From Bacillota bacterium (GTDB taxonomy: Bacteria > Bacillota > Clostridia > Lachnospirales > Lachnospiraceae), in contig JAEWQV010000027.1 in NCBI GenBank assembly GCA_023399055.1, positions 418,891 to 482,890 on the forward strand: a stretch of 64,000 bases of DNA. The letters run 5' to 3'. Shown one piece after another: positions 7,015 through 16,610 of this stretch. The stretch's first letter is position 1. Every line of letters starts with the position of its first letter. Position numbers and translations under genes: made by a program. The notes beneath the pieces were generated by a model, which did no database searches, had not been told where the DNA came from, and saw only the letters and a list, made by a program, of their open reading frames with translations.

Positions 7015-8151
7015 TTGTTACTTGATTCATTAACTAAATTACTTAAAGATTCAGGATTCGCTTCTTTGACCTGGCAATCTATTATTATGATTATAGTTGC
7101 ATTTGTACTTATTTATTTAGCCATTGGGAAAAAATTTGAACCACTGCTATTATTGCCAATCGCATTTGGTATGCTTTTGGCAAACTTACCACTAACTGGT
7201 ATCATGGATGCACCCTCTGATTCCGAAGGAGTCGGTGGACTGTTGTATTATCTATATTTGGGAGTAAAAAAAGGAATTTATCCTTCCTTAATATTTTTGG
7301 GTATTGGTGCCATGACGGATTTTGGTCCACTCATTGCTCGCCCCTGTAGCTTGTTTATAGGAGCAGGTTCACAGTTTGGTATAGTGATAGCATTTATTAT
7401 TGCGATTATGTTAGGGTTTACACCGGAAGAGGCTGCTGCCATAGGAATTATCGGTGGTGCGGATGGACCCACTGCAATATATTTAGCAACTCGAATTGCG
7501 CCACATTTGTTATTATCCATTGCCATCGCGGCATACTCTTATATGGCATTGATACCATTAATCCAGCCACCGATTATGAAATTACTAACAACAAAAAAGG
7601 AACGAGAAATACATATGGAGCAACTTAGAACAGTATCCAAATTGGAGAAAATTTGTTTTCCAATCGCAGTAGCGGTATTCTGTATCTTATTGTTACCATC
7701 CGTGGCACCATTAATTGGTATGCTGATGTTAGGTAATCTATTTAGAGAATCCAAAGTAGTTGAGAGATTATCAGAGACAGTGCAGAATGCACTAATTAAT
7801 ATAGTTACAATATTTCTTGGTGTTACTGTTGGAGCGACAGCTACTGGTTCGGAATTTTTAAAACCGCAAACCTTAGGAATCATAATACTTGGTCTGGTTG
7901 CATTTATCTTCAGTACTATCGGTGGGCTATTAATTGGAAAGATCATGTGTATAATAACAAAAGGTAAAATTAATCCGCTAATTGGTTCTGCTGGTGTATC
8001 GGCGGTTCCTATGGCGGCGCGTGTGTCACAGATTGAAGGTCAAAAAGCAAATCCTGGTAACTATCTACTAATGCATGCTATGGGTCCTAATGTTGCAGGT
8101 GTTATTGGGTCTGCTGTAGCCGCAGGTGTACTACTATCGTTATTTGGATAA
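7015..8151 (+). CDS. oadB: Sodium ion-translocating decarboxylase subunit beta
   Basis: A 378-residue polytopic membrane protein of the OadB/GcdB/MmdB family, which couples decarboxylation of a carboxybiotin carrier to sodium export. The family signatures LGIGAMTDFGPLIARP and GIIGGADGPTAIYLATR are intact; the aspartate in GGADGPT is the key sodium/proton site. The start is TTG with AGGGAGGG 7 bases upstream. Only the tiny gamma-like gene is beside it: no carboxyltransferase alpha subunit or biotin carrier is in the window, so the complex must draw partners from elsewhere. The substrate (oxaloacetate, methylmalonyl-CoA or glutaconyl-CoA) cannot be decided. Confidence 0.93.
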   Translation: MLLDSLTKLLKDSGFASLTWQSIIMIIVAFVLIYLAIGKKFEPLLLLPIAFGMLLANLPLTGIMDAPSDSEGVGGLLYYLYLGVKKGIYPSLIFLGIGAMTDFGPLIARPCSLFIGAGSQFGIVIAFIIAIMLGFTPEEAAAIGIIGGADGPTAIYLATRIAPHLLLSIAIAAYSYMALIPLIQPPIMKLLTTKKEREIHMEQLRTVSKLEKICFPIAVAVFCILLLPSVAPLIGMLMLGNLFRESKVVERLSETVQNALINIVTIFLGVTVGATATGSEFLKPQTLGIIILGLVAFIFSTIGGLLIGKIMCIITKGKINPLIGSAGVSAVPMAARVSQIEGQKANPGNYLLMHAMGPNVAGVIGSAVAAGVLLSLFG

Positions 8152-8273
8152 ATATTATTTTTTAAGAATGTTATGGCATATTTCTGGCATACTAAATATG
8201 AAATTCATTGTCCATGGAATGGAGGTTTCATAAATATAGCATGCTTAGTCTAGTTAGACGGATAGGAGAGATT

Positions 8274-8441
8274 ATGTCAGAGAGCAATAAAATGAAAAGC
8301 ACAAAAAATAAAAAGAAAGAAGATGGAACATTTCACTCTAAAAAAGTGAAACATGATCCACAAGCAGAAAGTGCAAGAGCTGTATTTGGATGGGAGCAAG
8401 GGGAACCTTCTTATTCCAATAAATACAACACGGATAGATAA
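8274..8441 (+). CDS. Small basic hypothetical protein
   Basis: A 55-residue, very lysine-rich hydrophilic protein (KMKSTKNKKKEDGTF) ending in a more conserved-looking HDPQAESARAVFGWEQGEPS segment. GATAGGAGAG sits 3 bases before the chosen ATG; the open frame extends to 8208 without a ribosome-binding site. It may belong to a small clostridial family of unknown function, but I do not recognise it with certainty. A strong terminator follows. Confidence 0.6.
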   Translation: MSESNKMKSTKNKKKEDGTFHSKKVKHDPQAESARAVFGWEQGEPSYSNKYNTDR

Positions 8442-8497
8442 AGTATATAGAAGTTAAACTATTTCAGTGAAATAAATAGTTATATTGAATTAAGGAT

Positions 8498-8557
8498 AGC
8501 TTGTTAGGGGGTATTGTATTACTGCAAAGTCAATACCCCTAACAGGCTCTCTTTTTT
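8498..8557 (+). terminator. Intrinsic terminator
   Basis: A long stem: AGCTTGTTAGGGG at 8498-8510 plus GTATTG pairs with CAATACCCCTAACAGGCT at 8531-8548 (one bulge, one wobble). CTCTTTTTT follows. Confidence 0.85.
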
Positions 8558-8629
8558 ATAGTCCGACCTATCAACCCTTGCATTTGAGTAAAACCTTTGG
8601 CATACTATAACAAAGAAAGAAGGGATATA

Positions 8630-9673
8630 GTGAAGACAATCAAACAATTACGAAAAGTAAATCTATTATTTTTATTTAAAACAGGAATTGGATCTGCAAT
8701 TGCTATCCTGTTATCTGAGAGCTTTGGATTATTGTACAGTCCTTCCGCAGGAATTATAACGTTATTAACAATACAAAATACCAAAAAGGATACCTTAAAA
8801 ATAGCATTCAAAAGATTTCAAGCCTTCGTCTTAGCAGTAATCGTTGCTTATCTTTCCTTTACTGCCATTGGTTATACACCTGTTGCATTTGGAGGCTTTG
8901 TATTTCTTTTTGTGGCACTTTGCATTCTTTTTAAGTTGCAGGATGGAATTGCCATGAATGCAGTTTTAATGACTCATTTTTTAATAGAACAGAATATGGA
9001 TTTTGGGTTAATTATCAATGAAATATGCATACTTGCCATTGGTATGATCATCGGCATTGGATTAAATCTATTTATGGTGAGTAATAAGAAGAAGATTAAG
9101 CAAGAGCAACTTTTCCTGGAGGAAGACATCAAGGAATCATTGCAAGGGTTAGCGCAAATGCTTAAGCAGAAAGAAGTTTTTCGCCCAGGTGCGGGGATAC
9201 AGGAGAAGGAAGATACTGTCACCTACCAGTATTTTGATTTCATGCCAATAGAAAAGAAGTTGAATCGGTTGTTAAAGAGTGCGTATGAAGAAGCTGGCAA
9301 TACGATTTTAACGGATACTAGATATCTACTTTCCTATCTGGAGATGCGTAAGCTTCAGGTTAATGTTTTAAAGGACATTATGTGTAATATCGCAGGTATA
9401 CCTGTGGCATTAAGGCAAACATATCCAGTGGCAGAGTTTATTGAAAGTATCGCGTCCTCTTTTCATGAGCGAAACAATGCAATTGGATTGTTAAAGGAGC
9501 TGGAAGAACTTAAGGAACATTTTCGTAAAGAAGAACTGCCTGTGACGAGAGAAGAGTTTGAATACCGTGCAACTTTACTTCAGATACTGAAGGAATTAGA
9601 GTATTTTTTATGGTTAAAACGAAATTTTATTAAAGAATTGGAAGAAAAAAATATGAATTCATATTGGAATTGA
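8630..9673 (+). CDS. Aromatic acid exporter family (ArAE/FUSC-type) protein
   Basis: A 347-residue protein. The N-terminal half has about five or six hydrophobic segments, starting FLFKTGIGSAIAILLSESFG, with PSAGIITLLTIQNTKKDT typical of this family. The C-terminal half is a soluble helical domain rich in Glu and Lys. Related proteins are proposed to export aromatic acids or other small molecules. GTG at 8630 was chosen because AAGAAGGG lies 5 bases upstream. The alternative in-frame TTG at 8597 falls inside a probable promoter (TTGCAT 8578, TACTAT 8602). Confidence 0.8.
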   Translation: MKTIKQLRKVNLLFLFKTGIGSAIAILLSESFGLLYSPSAGIITLLTIQNTKKDTLKIAFKRFQAFVLAVIVAYLSFTAIGYTPVAFGGFVFLFVALCILFKLQDGIAMNAVLMTHFLIEQNMDFGLIINEICILAIGMIIGIGLNLFMVSNKKKIKQEQLFLEEDIKESLQGLAQMLKQKEVFRPGAGIQEKEDTVTYQYFDFMPIEKKLNRLLKSAYEEAGNTILTDTRYLLSYLEMRKLQVNVLKDIMCNIAGIPVALRQTYPVAEFIESIASSFHERNNAIGLLKELEELKEHFRKEELPVTREEFEYRATLLQILKELEYFLWLKRNFIKELEEKNMNSYWN

Positions 9674-9697
9674 TGTTACATAACATCAGTATAAAAT
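9670..9697 (+). promoter_or_regulatory. Putative tepA promoter with embedded palindrome
   Basis: TTGATG at 9670-9675 and TAAAAT at 9692-9697 are 16 bp apart. Between and overlapping them is an 18-bp perfect palindrome, TGATGTTACATAACATCA at 9671-9688. It also overlaps the stop codon of the preceding gene. Confidence 0.5.
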
Positions 9698-9804
9698 ACG
9701 GTCTTTATCACATAATAACTTGGAGGAATTGCATTTGATTTGGATGAAATAATAAGTAACTGTAATTCTTCGTTTTTATTTTGTTGGAAAGACGAGGTTA
9801 GTTC

Positions 9805-10626
9805 ATGCAAAAAGAAAACCTGAAAGACGAAATTGTTCAAAATGACAGAACACAGGATGATAACGGTAGAGGCGATAAGGAAAAGAGATCGCAGGAAAGT
9901 CAAGAAAATGAAAAAGTAGCCAAGGAAAATGAGGATTTAAAGGATCAAAAAATTAGTGAATATGGTCAGACCTTACTGGAAAATGGAAAAAGAGAACATA
10001 AAATACATCTATTATCCATTATAGGTGAGATAGAGGGGCATGAATGCCTTCCACAGCATAATAAAACCACGAAATATGAACATGTTTTACCACAGTTAGC
10101 TGCAATTGAAGACAGTACGGATATTGACGGTCTACTTATTTTAATTAATACGGTCGGGGGAGATGTTGAGGCAGGACTAGCAATTGCAGAAATGATTGCT
10201 TCCCTAAGCAAACCGACTGTTACGCTAGTTCTAGGCGGTTCCCATTCTATTGGAGTTCCATTAGCCGTTTCAGCAGATTATAGTTATATCGTACCTACAG
10301 CCACAATGATTATTCACCCGGTAAGAATGAACGGTACAGTAATCGGTGTAACACAGACCTTTGAGTATTTTGAAAAGATACAGGACAGAATTATAAAGTT
10401 TGTAGTGACTCACTCAAAAATCGATTATAACAGTTTTCGTAACTTAATGCTGGATACCAGTCAATTAGCAAAGGATGTTGGTTCCATTTTAGTTGGTGAG
10501 GAGACAGTTAAAAAAGGAATTATTGATGAGGTTGGTGGTATTAAAGAAGCTCTTGCTAAAATAAATGAAATGATTGATGCGAAAAAGGAGGAGAAGCAAG
10601 ATGCTGTACACAGTGAAACCCCTTGA
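9805..10626 (+). CDS. tepA: ClpP-fold protease TepA family
   Basis: A 273-residue protein. Residues 1-50 are a charged, low-complexity N-terminal region; the rest is a ClpP/crotonase-fold peptidase. Motifs are [20 protein letters not shown], the nucleophile-elbow-like [15 protein letters not shown] and the histidine-bearing TMIIHPVRM. In Bacillus the homologue lies next to ylzJ and spoIIIE, as here, and was named translocation-enhancing protein. Its substrates are unclear. The 3' end overlaps the ylzJ start by 26 bases, implying translational coupling. Confidence 0.88.
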   Translation: MQKENLKDEIVQNDRTQDDNGRGDKEKRSQESQENEKVAKENEDLKDQKISEYGQTLLENGKREHKIHLLSIIGEIEGHECLPQHNKTTKYEHVLPQLAAIEDSTDIDGLLILINTVGGDVEAGLAIAEMIASLSKPTVTLVLGGSHSIGVPLAVSADYSYIVPTATMIIHPVRMNGTVIGVTQTFEYFEKIQDRIIKFVVTHSKIDYNSFRNLMLDTSQLAKDVGSILVGEETVKKGIIDEVGGIKEALAKINEMIDAKKEEKQDAVHSETP

Positions 10627-10852
10627 AAGAATTTACGCAGCACCTGAAACCTTTGACCATAGCAAAAGGCTTAGTGCAGCACAGGCAAAGGAGACTTCTC
10701 CACAGGAATATAAGGACATCATGCTTCAAAATGGTAGAATCGTAACCCGTAGGAATGGGGAGGAATATGTTGTTGAGCGAATCAATTCTACTGATATGAA
10801 AGATTACCTTAATGAAGAATATGTACCTGGGAAAAGTATAAAAGGGAAATAA
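10601..10852 (+). CDS. YlzJ-like protein
   Basis: An 83-residue hydrophilic protein. The start [12 protein letters not shown] is the typical opening of the YlzJ-like family, which sits between tepA and ftsK/spoIIIE in many spore-forming Firmicutes. The ATG at 10601 has AAAAGGAGGAG 7 bases upstream and lies inside the end of tepA; the open frame extends to 10574 but that start would be in the Shine-Dalgarno region. Function is unknown; the constant gene order suggests a link to TepA. A terminator follows. Confidence 0.82.
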   Translation: MLYTVKPLERIYAAPETFDHSKRLSAAQAKETSPQEYKDIMLQNGRIVTRRNGEEYVVERINSTDMKDYLNEEYVPGKSIKGK

Positions 10853-10874
10853 AATATGAATGTATAGAAAGCAG

Positions 10875-10925
10875 CCTGTTTCCATTGTTGATTGTTTACA
10901 GCAACATGGAAATGGGTTCTTTTTG
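10875..10925 (+). terminator. Intrinsic terminator of tepA-ylzJ
   Basis: TTTCCATTGTTG pairs with CAACATGGAAA (one bulge), flanked by CC/GG pairs and followed by TTCTTTTT. Confidence 0.75.
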
Positions 10926-10987
10926 TATAGACTACGATTGCTTATAAATGCAGGAAAGCCATATATTTACTGAACTGGAACTTTATC

Positions 10988-11016
10988 TTGCATAACGTTT
11001 TTTTTAAAGGTATAAT
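10988..11016 (+). promoter_or_regulatory. Promoter of ftsK
   Basis: TTGCAT at 10988-10993 and TATAAT at 11011-11016, spaced 17 bp. About 115 nt of leader follow. Confidence 0.7.
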
Positions 11017-11139
11017 AAATTCGGATAATTAGCATTTGAATTAAGTGGGAATGAAAAAGATATTATACAGAATGATTGATAGAATAAAATTGCAGCTATG
11101 CTGTAGGATATTTTCATATATAGGAGGAATTTGAAATCA

Positions 11140-13740
11140 ATGGCTCCAAAACAACAAACTAAGAAAAAACCATCAAATACAAAAAAAAACAGCAATACCA
11201 AAGCAAAGCAAATGAATATAAAAGAAACCGGTGTAATACATGACGAAATTATTCTGGTAGTCGCGTTAGTAATATCCATCCTTTTGTTTTTAAGTAATTT
11301 CGATTTAGGTGGTGCCGTGGGTAAAGCGTTCAGCGGATTTATTTTTGGACTGATAGGTCTTGAGGCATACCTACTTCCTTTTGTTATATTTTTTATTACC
11401 GCATTTCGTATTTCTAATTTGGGTAATCGTAAGGCTGGAAGAAAAATCATGAGCATTTTAATATTCTTTATCGCACTGTCTGCCTTCCTGCAATTAATTA
11501 CGACCCAATATGATTCGGACATGCACATTCTGCAATATTACACAGATGCTTCAGACAACCGCAATGGAGGCGGTATTCTTGGCGGAATGCTAGTGATGTT
11601 ATTTTGCAGTTTATTTGCTGTTCCAGCTACTTATGTCATACTAATTGCAGTAATGCTGATAGCACTAACATTAATCACGGGAAAAGCACTTATTCTCTAT
11701 TTGGGTAAGCAGTTAAGAGCCTCCTTAAAGGAAAGAAAAGAATATCAAAGAATGCGTCAAGAAGAAGAGGAGCAGGAGGAGTTTCCTGGTCAGGAATATT
11801 TTAAGCCCGATCATGGTAGGAGGCCGGCGAAAACCTTCCTGTTAAACCCATCTTCCGCCGATAAAAAGACGTCTGGAAGCGTGTTACAGTCCACCGGAGC
11901 AAATGGTAATGAGAATGTAATTACTTTAAAAGATGCGAAAGCAAAAAAAGAGCAGACAACACCTGAAACCAAAACAACGCCTTTTCAATTTCAACAAATT
12001 TTTAGTACAGATAATAAGAAAGAGAAGGAAGAAGAGGGAGATGCAACCTTCACTTACGAAGAGGAGTTGCTACATAAGTTTGGTAATAATGCAGAGGATG
12101 ATTATGAAGTTCCATTTGATGAGGGCATAGAAGTAACCAAAGAAGAGGAACCGATTCTTCCGTTAGCCACAGAAGCAAAGAAAGACAGAGCTTCGACTGA
12201 AAAGGCGCATGCAAATAAAGCGGAGTCTACAGATGTAGAAAAGCTTGAAATACCTCAGACCAGCCAACAAAAAGAATATATTTTCCCACCGGTGCATTTA
12301 TTAAGTGCTCCAAAAGCAAAAACAACGAAAGGTGGAATGAGTGATAAAGAACTAAATGACACGGCAATGAAGCTTCAAAGTACCTTTGAAAGTTTCGGAG
12401 TGCATGTTACTATCACCAATGCCAGTGTTGGACCCGCAGTAACCAGGTATGAACTACAACCTGAACAGGGGGTAAAGGTTAGTAGGATCACAAGTCTTGC
12501 AGATGATATTAAACTCAATCTGGCAGCAGCAGATATCCGTATAGAAGCCCCAATTCCGGGAAAAGCAGCAGTAGGTATTGAGGTGCCTAACAAAGAAAAT
12601 TCTATGGTAACCTTTAGAGAAATAATTGAAAGTAAAGACTTTACAGGGCACCCCTCCGGTGTTGCTTTTGCAGTTGGTAAGGATATTGGTGGACAAAGTA
12701 TCGTAACTGATATTGCAAAAATGCCGCATTTATTAATTGCAGGTGCCACTGGTTCCGGTAAATCAGTTTGTATTAATACGTTAATCATGAGTATACTGTA
12801 TAAGTCAAAACCTTCGGATGTTCGACTAATTATGGTTGATCCGAAAGTGGTGGAGTTAAATGTATATAATGGAATTCCTCATTTACTGATACCAGTTGTT
12901 ACAGACCCAAAGAAAGCTTCTGCAGCTCTTAATTGGGCGGTTATGGAGATGACAGATCGTTATAAGAGGTTTGCAGATGTGGGTGTTAGGGACCTAAAGG
13001 GTTATAATGAGAAAGTTGCCGAAGTGGAACATCTTGGAGATGAGAACTTTCAAAAGCTTCCGCAGATCGTTATTATCATCGACGAGTTAGCAGACCTTAT
13101 GATGGTAGCACCTGGGGAGGTGGAGGATGCAATCTGTCGTTTAGCACAGTTAGCAAGAGCAGCTGGACTACATCTGATAATTGCAACGCAAAGACCATCT
13201 GTAAACGTAATCACTGGTGTTATAAAAGCAAATATTCCTTCCAGAATTGCCTTTGCTGTGTCTTCTGCAATTGATTCAAGAACGATTTTGGATGGTTCCG
13301 GTGCAGAGAAGTTATTAGGAAAAGGTGATATGTTGTTCTTCCCGTCAGGATATCCGAAACCAGTCCGTATACAAGGTGCCTTTATCAGTGACAAAGAAGT
13401 AAGTTCTGTAGTGGAATTCTTAAAGAAGAACAACAACGAAGCGACTTACAATGATGATGTACATGATAAGATTAATAATGCCAGAGCCGGAGAAGGTTCC
13501 CTGCAGGGAAGTAGTGATGAGAGAGACGAGTATTTTGCAGAAGCAGGTAAATTCATCATTGAAAAGGACAAGGCTTCCATAGGAATGTTACAAAGAGTGT
13601 ATAAAATTGGTTTTAATCGTGCTGCTAGAATAATGGATCAGCTTTCCGATGCTGGGGTGGTAGGACCAGAAGAGGGAACAAAACCAAGAAAAGTGCTTAT
13701 GTCTCCAGAGCAATTCGAACAGTATTTGGAGGAGTATTAG
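11140..13740 (+). CDS. ftsK: DNA translocase FtsK/SpoIIIE
   Basis: An 866-residue double-stranded DNA pump for chromosome segregation at division or into the forespore. A Lys-rich start is followed by four membrane segments (residues about 30-190), an acidic variable linker (about 200-400) and the RecA-like motor with Walker [11 protein letters not shown] and Walker [15 protein letters not shown]. The C-terminal winged-helix gamma domain ([19 protein letters not shown]) reads orientation sequences. AGGAGG at 11123 is 11 bases before the ATG; the in-frame TTG at 11131 is too close to it. It follows tepA-ylzJ, as in Bacillus. Confidence 0.95.
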   Translation: MAPKQQTKKKPSNTKKNSNTKAKQMNIKETGVIHDEIILVVALVISILLFLSNFDLGGAVGKAFSGFIFGLIGLEAYLLPFVIFFITAFRISNLGNRKAGRKIMSILIFFIALSAFLQLITTQYDSDMHILQYYTDASDNRNGGGILGGMLVMLFCSLFAVPATYVILIAVMLIALTLITGKALILYLGKQLRASLKERKEYQRMRQEEEEQEEFPGQEYFKPDHGRRPAKTFLLNPSSADKKTSGSVLQSTGANGNENVITLKDAKAKKEQTTPETKTTPFQFQQIFSTDNKKEKEEEGDATFTYEEELLHKFGNNAEDDYEVPFDEGIEVTKEEEPILPLATEAKKDRASTEKAHANKAESTDVEKLEIPQTSQQKEYIFPPVHLLSAPKAKTTKGGMSDKELNDTAMKLQSTFESFGVHVTITNASVGPAVTRYELQPEQGVKVSRITSLADDIKLNLAAADIRIEAPIPGKAAVGIEVPNKENSMVTFREIIESKDFTGHPSGVAFAVGKDIGGQSIVTDIAKMPHLLIAGATGSGKSVCINTLIMSILYKSKPSDVRLIMVDPKVVELNVYNGIPHLLIPVVTDPKKASAALNWAVMEMTDRYKRFADVGVRDLKGYNEKVAEVEHLGDENFQKLPQIVIIIDELADLMMVAPGEVEDAICRLAQLARAAGLHLIIATQRPSVNVITGVIKANIPSRIAFAVSSAIDSRTILDGSGAEKLLGKGDMLFFPSGYPKPVRIQGAFISDKEVSSVVEFLKKNNNEATYNDDVHDKINNARAGEGSLQGSSDERDEYFAEAGKFIIEKDKASIGMLQRVYKIGFNRAARIMDQLSDAGVVGPEEGTKPRKVLMSPEQFEQYLEEY

Positions 13741-13785
13741 CAAGAAGATAAACAAAGAAGATAAACAAAGAAGATAAACAAAGAA
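13741..13785 (+). repeat. 13-nt tandem repeat after ftsK
   Basis: Three consecutive copies of AAAGAAGATAAAC (the first begins CAAG) lie immediately after the ftsK stop codon. The core GAAGATAAACAAAG recurs at 52031-52044. Confidence 0.8.
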
Positions 13786-13796
13786 AGGGTTAAAAT

Positions 13797-13843
13797 AACA
13801 GCTTCCTAAACAGTTAATTATACTGTAATGGGAAGCTGTTTTA
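13797..13843 (+). terminator. Intrinsic terminator of ftsK
   Basis: AACAGCTTCC at 13797-13806 pairs with GGAAGCTGTT at 13831-13840. An inner ACAGT/ACTGT stem extends it, and the T-run completes it. Confidence 0.8.
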
Positions 13844-13923
13844 CGTTAGAGTTTTTGCAGTGATTTATTATATCGTTAATGTTTATAGTAATATAAGTTT
13901 TGTTGTAAGAATTGATAAACTTC

Positions 13924-14568
13924 TTATATAATAGTAAGTATTTCCTTAGGAGTATCTATTAAAAAATCTGCTCCTTCACTTCTTAGTACCTCGCGGTTAC
14001 GGAAACCCCAAGTAACGCCGATACAAGGAATTCCTGCATTTTTAGCTGTCTGTACATCGGTTTCCGAGTCGCCAACTAATATAGTATTGGATAATTCCGA
14101 GCCGAGTTCTTTCACAGCGGTAAAAATACTATCCGGTGCTGGCTTTCTTTTAATATCAGGAGCTTCGCCAATTGCAACAGGAAACAAATTACCAAAGTAG
14201 GTCTTCGCCAAAGCTTTCACTGCAGGATCGTATTTGTTTGAAACAATGGCCAGTTTGTAATTGTAACGGTTTAAGTCCAGTAAAAGCTCCATAATGCCAT
14301 TGTAGGGTCTCGTTTTGTTCTGCATATTATTTTTATAATGAACCAGAAAAATATCCATAATCTTTATAACTTCCTCTTCGCTGGAAGTCTCTGGGAGGGA
14401 TCTACGTACAAGATTTTTTACACCATTACCGACAAAACGCCTTACTTCTTCAAGGCTTCGTGTTGAGTATCCATTCTGAATTAAGGCATCATTAAGGCTA
14501 TCGCGTAGATCATCGAGGGTATTGAGTAGTGTACCATCCAGATCAAAAATCACGGTATCATATTTCAT
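13924..14568 (-). CDS. HAD-family phosphatase, phosphoglycolate phosphatase-like
   Basis: A 214-residue HAD superfamily hydrolase. It shows motif I DLDGTLLNT (nucleophile Asp), a helical cap, motif II IVSNK, the Lys of motif III in RKPAPDS and motif IV VGDSETDVQTAKNAG. The family dephosphorylates phosphoglycolate, pyrophosphate or similar small substrates, and sequence alone does not fix which. The ATG giving MKYDTVIFD was chosen because AAAGGA lies 8 bases upstream; the ATG three codons earlier is inside that site. It converges with ftsK. Confidence 0.88.
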   Translation of the reverse strand: MKYDTVIFDLDGTLLNTLDDLRDSLNDALIQNGYSTRSLEEVRRFVGNGVKNLVRRSLPETSSEEEVIKIMDIFLVHYKNNMQNKTRPYNGIMELLLDLNRYNYKLAIVSNKYDPAVKALAKTYFGNLFPVAIGEAPDIKRKPAPDSIFTAVKELGSELSNTILVGDSETDVQTAKNAGIPCIGVTWGFRNREVLRSEGADFLIDTPKEILTII

Positions 14569-14743
14569 GGGGAACATCCTTTCACTAAAACAATCAATTT
14601 GGTTAACTGCAATACAAATATAGTTAATAAATGGATATTATTGCAATTGATTAACAATTTCCTGCATTTCTATGTAATTGAGTAATAAAAATAGTATACT
14701 ATCTTTGGTTTATAAAGCAAGTAATTTTTAATAATTATTTTCC

Positions 14744-14773
14744 TTGTCATATTTAGTCTTGTTCTTGTATAAT
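14744..14773 (+). promoter_or_regulatory. Promoter of fhs
   Basis: TTGTCA at 14744-14749 and TATAAT at 14768-14773, spaced 18 bp, about 75 bp before the start codon. Confidence 0.65.
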
Positions 14774-14846
14774 AGGGTGGGTATGAAAACTTGAGTTAAA
14801 ATATTTATTCCGTTAGTGTGAAAATCATAGAAAGGCAGGAACACGA

Positions 14847-16517
14847 ATGAAGTCAGACATTCAAATTGCTCAGGAAGCTACACTCAAGCATATTAAGGAG
14901 GTTGCAGCGCAACTTCATATAACAGAGGAAGATTTAGAGTATTACGGTAAATACAAAGCAAAGCTTTCCGATGAATTATGGGAAAGAGTAAAAGATAATG
15001 AGGATGGTAAGTTGGTATTAGTGACTGCCATTAATCCAACACCTGCTGGAGAAGGTAAAACCACTACTACAGTTGGTCTAGGACAAGCACTTGGTAAATT
15101 AAAGGTACGCTCTGTTATCGCACTTCGAGAACCTTCCCTGGGTCCCTGCTTTGGAGTAAAAGGTGGTGCTGCTGGAGGCGGTAATGCTCAAGTGGTTCCG
15201 ATGGAGGATTTAAATCTTCACTTTACTGGAGATTTTCATGCGATAACCTCTGCGAACAACTTACTGGCTGCTTTATTAGATAACCATATTCAACAAGGAA
15301 ATATCTTAAACATTGATACTAATCAGATTGTCTGGAAAAGATGCGTTGACATGAACGACAGAGCACTGCGTAATATTGTCATTGGTCTGGGTAAAAAATC
15401 AGACGGTGTGGTTCGTGAAGACCATTTTATCATTACCGTTGCATCAGAGATTATGGCTATTCTCTGCCTGGCTGATGATATGGAAGATTTGAAACTTAGA
15501 TTGGGACGAATTGTTGTTGCCTATAATACCAAGGGCGAACCAGTATTTGCGGAACAACTGAAGGCAGTAGGAGCAATGGCAGCCTTATTAAAAGATGCTT
15601 TAAAGCCAAATCTTATCCAAACACTGGATAATACACCTGCCATTATTCATGGGGGACCTTTTGCCAATATTGCTCATGGCTGTAACAGTGTCAGAGCAAC
15701 AAAGACGGCGCTTAAATTAGCAGATGTGGTAGTTACCGAGGCTGGTTTTGGGGCTGACCTTGGGGCAGAGAAGTTTCTCGATATCAAATGTCGTATGGCT
15801 GATTTAAAGCCGGCAGCAGTAGTACTTGTTGCAACAATCCGTGCCTTAAAATACAACGGTGGAGTTGTAAAAGCAGAACTGTCAAACGAGAATCTGGAAG
15901 CTTTGGAAAAGGGAATTGTAAATCTTGAAAAGCATATTGAAAACCTGCAAAAATATGGTGTGCCAATTGTGGTAAGTTTAAACCGTTTTATTACTGATTC
16001 AGATGCAGAGTTAGAGTATGTAAAGAACTTCTGTGAGAGTCGTAATTGTGACTTTGCTTTATGTGAGGTTTGGGAAAAAGGTGGAGAAGGTGGTATTGAA
16101 CTTGCGAATAAGGTATTAGAGACCTTAAATAACAAGCAAAGTAACTATGCACCACTGTATTCGTTGGACTTATCAATTAAGGAAAAGATTGAAGCAATTT
16201 CGAAAGAAATCTATGGTGCATCGGGTGTTACGTATGATGCATCTGTTGAGACTGCAATTAAAAAATTAGAAGCTTTAGGTTATGGTAATCTGCCAATCTG
16301 TATGGCTAAAAATCAGTACTCCTTATCCGATGATGCTTCTAAATTAGGTAGGCCAACAGATTTTCTGATCAATATTCGTGAGATCTATGTATCTGCAGGA
16401 GCAGGTTTCATCGTTGCAATTACTGGAACGGTTATGACAATGCCTGGATTACCAAAAGTACCTGCAGCGGAGAGTATCGATGTAGATGATACTGGCAGAA
16501 TTATAGGATTATTTTAA
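14847..16517 (+). CDS. fhs: Formate-tetrahydrofolate ligase
   Basis: A 556-residue enzyme of full family length. It makes 10-formyl-THF from formate, ATP and THF, feeding one-carbon metabolism. The ATP-binding loop [15 protein letters not shown] is intact, as are the family segments [18 protein letters not shown] and [24 protein letters not shown] precedes the ATG. The following gene is a formate/nitrite channel, so import or release of formate and its activation are encoded together. A long hairpin lies between the two. Confidence 0.97.
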   Translation: MKSDIQIAQEATLKHIKEVAAQLHITEEDLEYYGKYKAKLSDELWERVKDNEDGKLVLVTAINPTPAGEGKTTTTVGLGQALGKLKVRSVIALREPSLGPCFGVKGGAAGGGNAQVVPMEDLNLHFTGDFHAITSANNLLAALLDNHIQQGNILNIDTNQIVWKRCVDMNDRALRNIVIGLGKKSDGVVREDHFIITVASEIMAILCLADDMEDLKLRLGRIVVAYNTKGEPVFAEQLKAVGAMAALLKDALKPNLIQTLDNTPAIIHGGPFANIAHGCNSVRATKTALKLADVVVTEAGFGADLGAEKFLDIKCRMADLKPAAVVLVATIRALKYNGGVVKAELSNENLEALEKGIVNLEKHIENLQKYGVPIVVSLNRFITDSDAELEYVKNFCESRNCDFALCEVWEKGGEGGIELANKVLETLNNKQSNYAPLYSLDLSIKEKIEAISKEIYGASGVTYDASVETAIKKLEALGYGNLPICMAKNQYSLSDDASKLGRPTDFLINIREIYVSAGAGFIVAITGTVMTMPGLPKVPAAESIDVDDTGRIIGLF

Positions 16518-16529
16518 TAAAAGAATATA

Positions 16530-16582
16530 ATAGGTAATTATAAGGCGGGTGACATAAGAAATACGTTTTTATAATTACCTAT
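16530..16582 (+). repeat. 14-bp intercistronic hairpin between fhs and formate channel
   Basis: ATAGGTAATTATAA at 16530-16543 pairs perfectly with TTATAATTACCTAT at 16569-16582 around a 25-nt G-rich-then-A-rich loop. There is no T-run after it, so it is not a standard terminator; mRNA processing or stabilisation is possible. Confidence 0.6.
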
Positions 16583-16610
16583 AGATTTAAAAAGAGAGGA
16601 TTTAGATTTA

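Noticed and set aside
15674..16135. 153-codon reverse frame inside fhs
   Set aside because: It is a shadow of the fhs coding sequence without a promoter, ribosome-binding site or domain.
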